A stretch of DNA of 5,336 nucleotides from Syntrophaceae bacterium UBA6112 (lineage in GTDB: Bacteria > Desulfobacterota > Syntrophia > Syntrophales > UBA5619). This document shows, one piece after another, positions 1 to 4,808 of this stretch (position 1 is its first letter; each line of letters opens with the position of its first letter). A model generated the notes under the pieces. The model worked only from the letters and a program-made list of their open reading frames with translations, was not told the origin of the DNA and did not search any database. The translations under genes were made by a program, and so were the position numbers. The stretch spans positions 1-5,336 of the forward strand of contig DIWG01000086.1 in assembly GCA_002423465.1 (NCBI GenBank). The letters are read 5' to 3'.

Positions 1-87
1 TGGTGCCGAAGCCGGGATTTGAACCCGGACAGGCGTACGCCCACTAGACCCTGAACCTAGCGCGTCTACCAATTCCGCCACTTCGGC
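1..87 (-). tRNA. tRNA-Leu, anticodon CAG
   Basis: Read on the minus strand this is a complete class II tRNA. The acceptor stem GCCGAAG pairs with CTTCGGC, followed by discriminator A and a genomically encoded CCA whose last base is window position 1. The D-arm carries GGCGGAATTGGTAGACGC. The anticodon stem CTAGG/TCTAG encloses the loop TTCAGGG, which puts anticodon CAG at 53-51 (decodes CUG). A long variable arm (around GGGCGTACGCC), typical of Leu/Ser tRNAs, follows, then a T-arm CCGGG-TTCAAAT-CCCGG. The long variable arm, the A discriminator and the CAG anticodon together identify leucine. The transcript starts from a promoter near 119-148; anything 3' of the tRNA, such as a terminator, lies outside the window. 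Confidence 0.97.
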
Positions 88-118
88 ACATCTTTTCACT
101 GATGACAAAAGGACGTTT

Positions 119-155
119 CATCTACAATGATCGTCCGGGCAATGTCAAGAAAAAA
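119..155 (-). promoter_or_regulatory. Promoter of the tRNA-Leu gene with UP-like T-tract
   Basis: On the minus strand there is a perfect -35 hexamer TTGACA (plus positions 143-148). It is followed at 16 or 18 bp by weak -10 candidates TGTAGA (121-126) or TAGATG (119-124). A run of six T (150-155) lies immediately upstream of the -35, resembling the A/T-rich UP element common at stable-RNA promoters. Transcription would begin about 20-25 nt before the mature tRNA 5' end at 87. The -35 and T-tract are seen directly; promoter activity and the choice of -10 are inferred. Confidence 0.6.
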
Positions 156-165
156 GACTTTCGCG

Positions 166-194
166 TTTTCAATTGGCCCCATTAATGCTATGGT
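166..194 (+). promoter_or_regulatory. Putative ribF promoter with extended -10
   Basis: A -10-like TATGGT (189-194) is preceded by TG one base upstream (TGCTATGGT, an extended -10) and, 17 bp further upstream, by TTTTCA (166-171; four of six matches to TTGACA). Transcription would start around 200. This leaves a roughly 30-nt leader if ribF starts at 231, but almost none if it starts at 204. The block TTAATGCTATGGTG (182-195) recurs with one mismatch at 1953-1966, upstream of the secreted-protein gene, which supports a real promoter motif. The role is inferred from sequence only. Confidence 0.45.
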
Positions 195-230
195 GGCGCT
201 TCGATGGACGGAACCCCTGTGATAGACCTT

Positions 231-1175
231 ATGAAAGTCCTGCACGGCCTTGATGAAATAACTCCGGAATATCGGGAAAGCATCATTACCATCGGAAACT
301 TCGACGGCGTACATTTGGGACACCAGGCGCTCTTCCGTCAGCTGCTTCGCGAGGCCCGGTCGGCGGGACGGTTGTCCGTCGTTTTGACCTTTGAGCCACA
401 TCCCAAGATGGTCCTCCATCCGGAACGCAGACCTTTTTACCTGATCACAACCCTTGAAGAGAAGATCCGCCTCATCGGCGCGTGCGGCGTTGACGGACTT
501 TTGATTCTTCCGTTTTCCCTCGAGTTCGCCCAGACGCCCGCCAAGCAATTCGTGCAGGGCATCCTCTGGGATCAGCTCCACATTTCCAAAATCCTGATCG
601 GTCACGACTACTCCTTCGGCAGGAGCAAAGAAGGGAACAACACCTATCTCACCGATATGGGACGAAGGCTCGGATTTGCCGTTGAAACCATCGGCCCCGT
701 CAAGGTCGGCGATATGATCATCAGCAGTACGCGGGTGCGGCACGCCATTCTCGCGGGCGACATGAAGACAACCCGAATGATCCTGGGCAGACCCTACAAT
801 TTGAGCGGCCTGGTTATGCCGGGGAATCGCAGGGGGCTCGGGCTCGGTTTTCCAACGGCGAACATCCGGCCGGACAAGGCCCTGCTCCCTCCACGAGGCG
901 TCTATGCGGTACTGACGGAACTGGATGGAAGGATTCTTCCCGGCGTGCTCAACATCGGAATCAATCCGACATTTGCAGGAGACACCTTCTCCGTCGAAGT
1001 CCACATCCTTGATTTCCGGGAAAACATCTACGGCAGGAATCTGAATCTTCTTTTCATTGAACGGATCCGGGACGAGATGAAATTCGACAGCCCCCAGCAG
1101 CTTGTGGAACACATCAAGCTTGACATCGAGCGGTCCGTCCCGATCCTGAATGCCTATCTCCAATCCCCGCGCTGA
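231..1175 (+). CDS. ribF: Bifunctional riboflavin kinase / FAD synthetase RibF
   Basis: RibF is a cytoplasmic enzyme that phosphorylates riboflavin to FMN and then adenylylates FMN to FAD. The 314-residue product has the usual length and two-domain order. The N-terminal adenylyltransferase domain (about 15-185) carries IGNFDGVHLGHQ (21-32, the GxFDGxHxGH nucleotide-binding motif), TFEPHP (53-58), IGHDYSFGR (123-131) and ISSTRVR (164-170). The C-terminal flavokinase domain (about 186-306) carries GLGLGFPTANI (202-212, with the PTxN Mg/nucleotide site), PRGVYAV (221-227), NIGINPTF (241-248) and EVHILDF (256-262), whose Glu256 aligns with the catalytic Glu of the family. The ATG at 231 is preferred because homologues begin MKV-x-x-GL and because an in-frame ATG at 204 lies almost at the predicted transcription start. 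GTG 219, with GGACGG six bases upstream, is a third option, and no start has a strong Shine-Dalgarno sequence. nfi follows after 25 bp, suggesting co-transcription. Confidence 0.95.
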   Translation: MKVLHGLDEITPEYRESIITIGNFDGVHLGHQALFRQLLREARSAGRLSVVLTFEPHPKMVLHPERRPFYLITTLEEKIRLIGACGVDGLLILPFSLEFAQTPAKQFVQGILWDQLHISKILIGHDYSFGRSKEGNNTYLTDMGRRLGFAVETIGPVKVGDMIISSTRVRHAILAGDMKTTRMILGRPYNLSGLVMPGNRRGLGLGFPTANIRPDKALLPPRGVYAVLTELDGRILPGVLNIGINPTFAGDTFSVEVHILDFRENIYGRNLNLLFIERIRDEMKFDSPQQLVEHIKLDIERSVPILNAYLQSPR

Positions 1176-1200
1176 CGGAACAACGAACGGATCTCCCGGC

Positions 1201-1896
1201 ATGAAAACCCGCGATCTCCATGACTGGAACGTGAACTATTCGGACGCCGTTCGTCTGCAGGAAAAAATGCGGAAGAAAATCCTTCTCCGGGATGGGAGGA
1301 GGTTGCAGGATATCCGATCGGTCGCCGGCGCCGACATCTCCTACGCGCGGGGAAGCGATCTCTTCTACGCCGCTGTCGTGGTGCTGTCCTTTCCGGAAAT
1401 GGATGTCCTTTCTCACGCATGGCACTGTTCGCATGTGCGATTCCCCTACATCCCCGGCTTGCTGAGCTTCAGGGAAGGACCCCCTCTGCTCGCTGCATTT
1501 GCGAAACTCGCCGTACCGCCGGATGTCGTCTTTTTCGATGGTCAGGGCACCGCCCATCCGCGCGGGCTGGGGCTCGCCTCTCACCTGGGGCTCTTCCTGG
1601 GCCTTCCTTCGATCGGCTGCGCCAAGACGCGCCTGGTGGGAACGCATGCCCCGGTGGGGGAAAAGACCGGGGATGCGAGCCCTCTGGCCATCGAGGGCCG
1701 GGTGGTCGGGGCGGCGCTCCGCACCAAAGAGCGCGTCAAACCGGTCTTCGTGTCTCCGGGCCATCGGATCTCGCTGGAAACCGCCGTCGCCCTCAGCCTC
1801 GCCTGCGGTCGGGGCTACCGTATTCCCGAGCCGGTGAGGCAGGCCCATCTGCTGGTGAACCGCATCCGGATTGAGAAGACGTATGCTCCATCCTAG
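1201..1896 (+). CDS. nfi: Endonuclease V (deoxyinosine 3' endonuclease)
   Basis: Endonuclease V nicks DNA at the second phosphodiester bond 3' of deoxyinosine and other deaminated bases, starting repair of deaminated adenine. The 231-residue product is close to the 223 residues of E. coli Nfi and alignable along its length by eye. It shows GADIS (43-47, catalytic Asp45), PYIPGLLSFRE (82-92, with the strand-separating PYIP wedge, Tyr83 and catalytic Glu92), FFDGQGTAHPRGLGLASHLG (111-130, catalytic Asp113), IGCAKTRL (138-145), GHRISLETA (187-195) and the late GYRIPEPVRQAH. The ATG at 1201 is chosen because the N-terminus then reads LHDWNV followed by an amphipathic helix, as in many bacterial homologues. 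Starting at the in-frame ATG 1150 would overlap ribF and add 17 residues of no family character. The ribosome site is weak (CGGA at 1188-1191). The gene begins 25 bp after ribF and has no obvious promoter of its own, so it is probably the second gene of a ribF-nfi unit. Confidence 0.95.
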   Translation: MKTRDLHDWNVNYSDAVRLQEKMRKKILLRDGRRLQDIRSVAGADISYARGSDLFYAAVVVLSFPEMDVLSHAWHCSHVRFPYIPGLLSFREGPPLLAAFAKLAVPPDVVFFDGQGTAHPRGLGLASHLGLFLGLPSIGCAKTRLVGTHAPVGEKTGDASPLAIEGRVVGAALRTKERVKPVFVSPGHRISLETAVALSLACGRGYRIPEPVRQAHLLVNRIRIEKTYAPS

Positions 1897-1936
1897 CATC
1901 CGGAAGGATTCCCGGGAAATCCGATTCAGAATTTTA

Positions 1937-1965
1937 TTGCGCCCGCATGTGGTTAATACTATGGT
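1937..1965 (+). promoter_or_regulatory. Putative promoter of the secreted-protein gene
   Basis: A TATGGT -10-like hexamer (1960-1965) sits 17 bp after a poor -35, TTGCGC (1937-1942). The surrounding block TTAATACTATGGTG (1953-1966) matches 13 of 14 bases of the block before ribF. Transcription would start near 1972, giving an RNA leader of about 137 nt before the ATG at 2109. Unlike the ribF copy it lacks the TG of an extended -10 (it has TA). The match is seen directly; the function is inferred. Confidence 0.4.
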
Positions 1966-1989
1966 GCTGGCGGCGACGGACGTTACCGT

Positions 1990-2009
1990 GCGGCCGCAAG
2001 TCCGGCCGC
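1990..2009 (+). repeat. GC-rich hairpin in the leader (7-bp stem)
   Basis: The inverted repeat GCGGCCG / CGGCCGC forms a 7-bp all-GC stem around a 6-base loop CAAGTC. It is not followed by a T-run, so it is not a standard intrinsic terminator. It lies inside the predicted leader of the downstream gene. Because CGGCCG is itself palindromic, the two arms are also direct repeats. Confidence 0.5.
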
Positions 2010-2053
2010 CGCAGAGAACCCGCAGATGGAGTCTCCCGCGCCGGGGAAACTCG

Positions 2054-2073
2054 CCGGATGGATCGTCCACCGG
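2054..2073 (+). repeat. Second leader hairpin (8-bp stem, one bulge)
   Basis: CCGG-a-TGGA (2054-2062) pairs with TCCACCGG (2066-2073) to give an 8-bp stem with one bulged A (2058) and a three-base loop TCG. A run of five T follows at 2087-2091, but 13 bases after the stem. That is too far for a textbook intrinsic terminator, so a regulatory or purely structural role is equally possible. Confidence 0.45.
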
Positions 2074-2108
2074 GAATTGGCGCACCTTTTTGAGATGATG
2101 AACTTGTG

Positions 2109-3281
2109 ATGAGATCTTTTTTCACTAGGTCAGTATGGTTTTTGGCATTGCTTTTCGGATCGATGTCCTTTCTCCCGATTCCCGGTTCGGCCCTGTTCGC
2201 GGCGGTCGAACCTGACAAAAGCGCCGCCCGTCCCGGGTGGAAAGAGGGGATCGATTACCTGGGGGCCCTGCTCGCAAGCGGAGAGGCATTCATCGATGTC
2301 CCGAAAGTGGCCCGCCTGCTCGATTTCGTGGTTTCGGAAAAAGGCGGAGACACCAGCCTGGATCCCGGCAAGCGCGAAAGCGCAGTTGGGGCATACTTTT
2401 TTACCGACGTCAAAGCTCCTCTGTCCAAGGTCGTCAAATACGCCTACAATTCGAAGATCCCTGCCTATATAACGCTTCCCTCGGTTGTCCGCCTCGGTGG
2501 CTGGAAGATCAAGCCGACTGGACCGTTTGACGATCTGTGGGAAAGGGTCGGGAACGTGGAAGAACCGCTGATCATCCGGGGCATTGAGTATGAGGAAATC
2601 ACCCCTGATCTGACGACCGGCGGTTACTATCGGTATGACATGGACCGGTTGCTGGTCCTTTTGAACTACAAGGGAAGAGATTTCTTCCTCTCCGTGACGC
2701 GCCAGAAAAATCCCTCCACGGTCGGCCGGAAAGGCGCGATCATCGGTCCAGATGCGGACTGGAACTACTTCTATTCCGGGCAAAAGGGCCTGAACAAGAC
2801 CGGCCTCGGCTGGGTCAGTTCCTATCTGTACAGCGCCTTTTCGGTCTCGATACTCTTTGAGCCCGTCGCAGCGAAGCCCCAGACCCGTTGCGTGAGCTTC
2901 AAATGGCTCAGAGCCGGCTGGGGCGGGATCAACATGGTCAAGCGGGAGAATATCATCGAGGGATGCAAGCGCTTTGCCCTCGGTTTCAAGAAGATTCTGG
3001 AATCCCCGCAACTTCCCGAGGCGGAACAACTGATCGAAGCGTACGCCAGGATCAGGAGCCTGTCTGACCAGGAGTTGACCACGCGACTCCACCCGATCGG
3101 GGAGGCGTTAAAGAAGCTTTGTAAAACAGACCCGGCCCTCTCGCAGCGCCATTTTCAGGACATGATTGAGAGCGGGAAATACCTGGCTGGAATGAGCCGG
3201 GAAGAGCGGGAGAATCTGCTGATGTCCGAATCCGTGAAACTAGCCATCGGCAAGAAATCCTTTCTCGACCGAATGCCCTGA
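2109..3281 (+). CDS. Unrecognised exported protein with N-terminal signal peptide
   Basis: The product is 390 residues and I do not recognise its family. Residues 1-30 look like a Sec signal peptide: basic residues at 2 and 7, a hydrophobic core VWFLALLFGSMSFLPIP (9-25), and possible cleavage after GSA (26-28) or LFA (29-31). There is no lipobox Cys and no other membrane segment, so a periplasmic or secreted location is inferred. The middle (about 95-255) is rich in aromatic residues and beta-like, with WNYFYSG (218-224), GLGWVSSYLYSAF (232-244) and CVSFKWLRAGWGGINMVKRE (261-280). The C-terminal third (about 280-385) is mainly charged and helical. Cysteines are at 261, 286 and 338. An in-frame TGA at 2091-2093 limits the start to GTG 2106 or ATG 2109. 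ATG is preferred, although the only purine match upstream (GAG, 2092-2094) is distant, so initiation may be weak or controlled. No enzymatic motif was found. Confidence 0.85.
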   Translation: MRSFFTRSVWFLALLFGSMSFLPIPGSALFAAVEPDKSAARPGWKEGIDYLGALLASGEAFIDVPKVARLLDFVVSEKGGDTSLDPGKRESAVGAYFFTDVKAPLSKVVKYAYNSKIPAYITLPSVVRLGGWKIKPTGPFDDLWERVGNVEEPLIIRGIEYEEITPDLTTGGYYRYDMDRLLVLLNYKGRDFFLSVTRQKNPSTVGRKGAIIGPDADWNYFYSGQKGLNKTGLGWVSSYLYSAFSVSILFEPVAAKPQTRCVSFKWLRAGWGGINMVKRENIIEGCKRFALGFKKILESPQLPEAEQLIEAYARIRSLSDQELTTRLHPIGEALKKLCKTDPALSQRHFQDMIESGKYLAGMSREERENLLMSESVKLAIGKKSFLDRMP

Positions 3282-3292
3282 GACAGAGAAGA

Positions 3293-4210
3293 TCAGGGTG
3301 GGCACATGGCGCAGATCGAACGGAACACCTCCGTTGAAAGGTAGCGATCGCCCCGATCGGGAAAGAGAACCACGACGGTTGTGCCGCGCGGCAGGTCTCG
3401 GGCCTCCTGAATGGCTCCCCACATGGCTGCCCCCGAGCTGATGCCGCAGAAGAGTCCTTCACGAAGGGAAAGGTCGCGGGTGGTGTCAAAGGCGTCCTCG
3501 TCGTTGCAGCTGACGATCCGGTCCAGCCGGCTCGGGTCGTAGATCTTCGGGACGATAGCCTCCTGCATGTTCTTCAAGCCCTGAATACGGTGGTTCATCA
3601 TGGGTTCGACCCCGACGATCCCGATCGACGGCTTTTTCTCCTTGAGAAATCGGGAACAGCCCATGAGTGTGCCCGTCGTCCCCATCCCGGCGATAAAGAG
3701 ATCGATCTCGCCGTTGGTCTGTTGGAAGATCTCCGGTCCGGTTGTATGGTAATGGGCCAGGCAGTTGTAGGGATTATCGAACTGATTGGGCATGAAGTAC
3801 CCATCCCCCTGATGTTCCATGATGCGGTGGGCCCGTCTGATCGCGCCGTCGGTGCGGTCGCTGCCCGGCGTCAACTCCAGTTCGGCACCGAGGGCCTGCA
3901 GTACCGCCTGCCGTTCCTGACTCACACAGGTCGGCATCGTCAGCTTGATCTTGTACCCCATGGCCGCCGCGACCATCGCCATTCCGATGCCCGTGTTTCC
4001 GGAAGTAGGCTCCAGGATCTTCTTGCCCGGGACCAGCTTCCCGGAATCGACGGCGTCCTTTAGCATGTAATAAGCCGGACGGTCTTTCACCGAACCGCCC
4101 GGATTGGAGCCCTCCAGCTTCGCCATGATCCGCACGCCGGTCTTTTTGGAGTCCCAAAGATTGATGATCTCCACCAGAGGGGTGTTTCCGATCGCATCCA
4201 ATACACTCAT
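3293..4210 (-). CDS. cysM: Cysteine synthase B (O-acetylserine sulfhydrylase, CysM type)
   Basis: This PLP enzyme replaces the acetyl group of O-acetylserine with sulfide (CysM types can also use thiosulfate) to make cysteine in the cytoplasm. The product has 305 residues, close to E. coli CysM (303). It shows IGNTPLV (7-13), GGSVKDR (38-44, Lys42 forming the PLP Schiff base), TSGNTG (69-74, substrate/cofactor Asn72), HYHTTGPEI (153-161), GMGTTGT (175-181, the PLP phosphate loop), REGLFCGISSGAA (250-262, with the Ser that binds the pyridine nitrogen) and DRGDRYLST (285-293). This last motif is the CysM form, unlike the SGERYLST of CysK. The tail ends CAMCPP, giving a CxxC pair at 300 and 303. 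The start at 4210 is chosen over the ATG at 4216 because AGGGAG (4222-4217) is six bases from the former and touches the latter. It is the last gene of the yhcC-tag-cysM operon, 10 bp after tag. Confidence 0.95.
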   Translation of the reverse strand: MSVLDAIGNTPLVEIINLWDSKKTGVRIMAKLEGSNPGGSVKDRPAYYMLKDAVDSGKLVPGKKILEPTSGNTGIGMAMVAAAMGYKIKLTMPTCVSQERQAVLQALGAELELTPGSDRTDGAIRRAHRIMEHQGDGYFMPNQFDNPYNCLAHYHTTGPEIFQQTNGEIDLFIAGMGTTGTLMGCSRFLKEKKPSIGIVGVEPMMNHRIQGLKNMQEAIVPKIYDPSRLDRIVSCNDEDAFDTTRDLSLREGLFCGISSGAAMWGAIQEARDLPRGTTVVVLFPDRGDRYLSTEVFRSICAMCPP

Positions 4211-4216
4211 GGTCAT

Positions 4217-4222
4217 CTCCCT
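4217..4222 (-). promoter_or_regulatory. Shine-Dalgarno of cysM overlapping the tag stop
   Basis: AGGGAG on the minus strand lies six bases before the cysM ATG at 4210 and shares bases 4221-4222 with the tag TAG stop codon (4223-4221). It decides between two in-frame ATGs (4216 and 4210) in favour of 4210 and suggests that ribosomes finishing tag promote cysM initiation. Confidence 0.8.
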
Positions 4223-4808
4223 ATGATTTATATGGGTACTTCACCTCTTTCAAGTCACGATGGCGGAAGCAATCAACGACATGATCGTTGACCATCCCGA
4301 TTGCCTGCATGAAGGCATAGCCAATGGTAGACCCGGCGAAGTTGAAGCCCCACTTCTTCAGGTCTTTGCTGATTGCGTCGGACTTCTCGGTCGTGGCGGG
4401 CAGTTCAGCCAATGACCGCCAGCCATTTTGGATAGGCTTACCATCGACATAACGCCAGAGGAAAGCATCGAAGGAGCCGAACTGATCCGTGATCTTCAGT
4501 ACCCCTTGCGCATTTTTGATCGCCGATTCAATCTTCAGGCGATTGCGGACAATGCCGGGATCAGCGAGAAGGCGCTGAACATCCCTTTCCGAATAAACGG
4601 CGATTTTTTGCGGATCAAATCCCTGGAATGCCTTGCGATAGTTCTCCCGTTTTTTAAGGACAGTCAGCCAGCTCAGACCTGCCTGCGCGCCCTCCAGAAT
4701 CAAAAACTCGAAGAGGCGGCGATCATCATGCACAGGTGTACCCCATTCGCAGTCATGATAATGGATATACAGGGGATCGCTGCCGCACCATGCGCATCTG
4801 TTTATCAT
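4221..4808 (-). CDS. tag: DNA-3-methyladenine glycosylase I
   Basis: Tag removes 3-methyladenine from alkylated DNA in base-excision repair. It is a compact zinc-containing helix-hairpin-helix glycosylase. The 195-residue product is close to E. coli Tag (187) and aligns along its length by eye. The zinc ligands are all present: Cys5, His18 (YIHYHDCEWG), His176 and Cys180 (NDHVVDC), matching E. coli Cys4, His17, His175 and His/Cys179 with an offset of one. The active-site segment LEGAQAGLSWLTVLKKRENY (38-57) includes Glu39, equivalent to catalytic Glu38. Further family motifs are FDPQKIA, GIVRNRLKIESAIKNA, FLWRYVDG, SKDLKKWGF and TIGYAFMQAIG. The ATG at 4808 is chosen because a strong GGAGG lies six bases upstream and the N-terminus then matches the family. 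The in-frame GTG at 4823 falls on the ribosome site itself. The start overlaps the upstream gene's stop as ATGA, so the gene is likely translationally coupled. Confidence 0.96.
   Translation of the reverse strand: MINRCAWCGSDPLYIHYHDCEWGTPVHDDRRLFEFLILEGAQAGLSWLTVLKKRENYRKAFQGFDPQKIAVYSERDVQRLLADPGIVRNRLKIESAIKNAQGVLKITDQFGSFDAFLWRYVDGKPIQNGWRSLAELPATTEKSDAISKDLKKWGFNFAGSTIGYAFMQAIGMVNDHVVDCFRHRDLKEVKYPYKS

Larger units (their letters stand above)
1897..2108 (+). other. Non-coding stretch between nfi and the secreted-protein gene
   Basis: About 210 bases lie between the nfi stop and the next start. A reading frame of 75 codons crosses it from inside nfi, but it is Arg/Pro/Ser-rich, has no ribosome site and matches nothing I recognise, so I treat the stretch as non-coding. 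It holds a weak palindrome GGATTcccgggaAATCC (1906-1922), a promoter-like element ending at 1965, hairpins at 1990-2009 and 2054-2073, and a five-T run at 2087-2091. I could not match it to a riboswitch consensus I know. Confidence 0.5.

Noticed and set aside
1..87. tRNA-Leu 3' end as an integration (attachment) site
   Set aside because: tRNA 3' ends are common integration targets, but the relevant flank lies outside the window, and no integrase or repeated tRNA 3' fragment is visible here.
96..1202. Long minus-strand open frame of 368 codons opposite ribF
   Set aside because: It runs antisense through a clearly conserved ribF and over the tRNA promoter, has no ribosome site or recognisable domain, and reflects codon-position bias in GC-rich DNA.
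1906..1938. Possible nfi terminator: GGATT-cccggga-AATCC followed by ATTTTATT
   Set aside because: The stem is only 5 bp with a 7-base loop, and the T-rich stretch begins 9 bases later, so it does not meet the usual form of an intrinsic terminator.
1114..2085. Minus-strand open frame of 323 codons opposite nfi and the following non-coding stretch
   Set aside because: Most of it is antisense to conserved endonuclease V codons, its composition is Arg/Gly/His-rich, and no family motif is visible.
1963..2091. Long-range pairing GGTGC (1963-1967) with GCACC (2082-2086) directly before the T5 run
   Set aside because: It would make a closing stem for the leader, but the first arm overlaps the proposed -10 element and would not be in the transcript; five base pairs over this distance can occur by chance.
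1871..2098. Small plus-strand frame of 75 codons between nfi and the secreted-protein gene
   Set aside because: It starts inside nfi, lacks a Shine-Dalgarno sequence, and is Arg/Pro/Ser-rich as expected from translated GC-rich hairpins.
2130..3092. Minus-strand open frame of 320 codons opposite the secreted-protein gene
   Set aside because: The plus-strand frame has a credible signal peptide and protein-like composition; the minus frame has neither a ribosome site nor recognisable motifs. Because the plus-strand product is itself unrecognised, this rejection is a little less secure than the others.
3590..4063. Plus-strand open frame of 157 codons opposite cysM
   Set aside because: Antisense to conserved PLP-enzyme codons, without a ribosome site or family motif.
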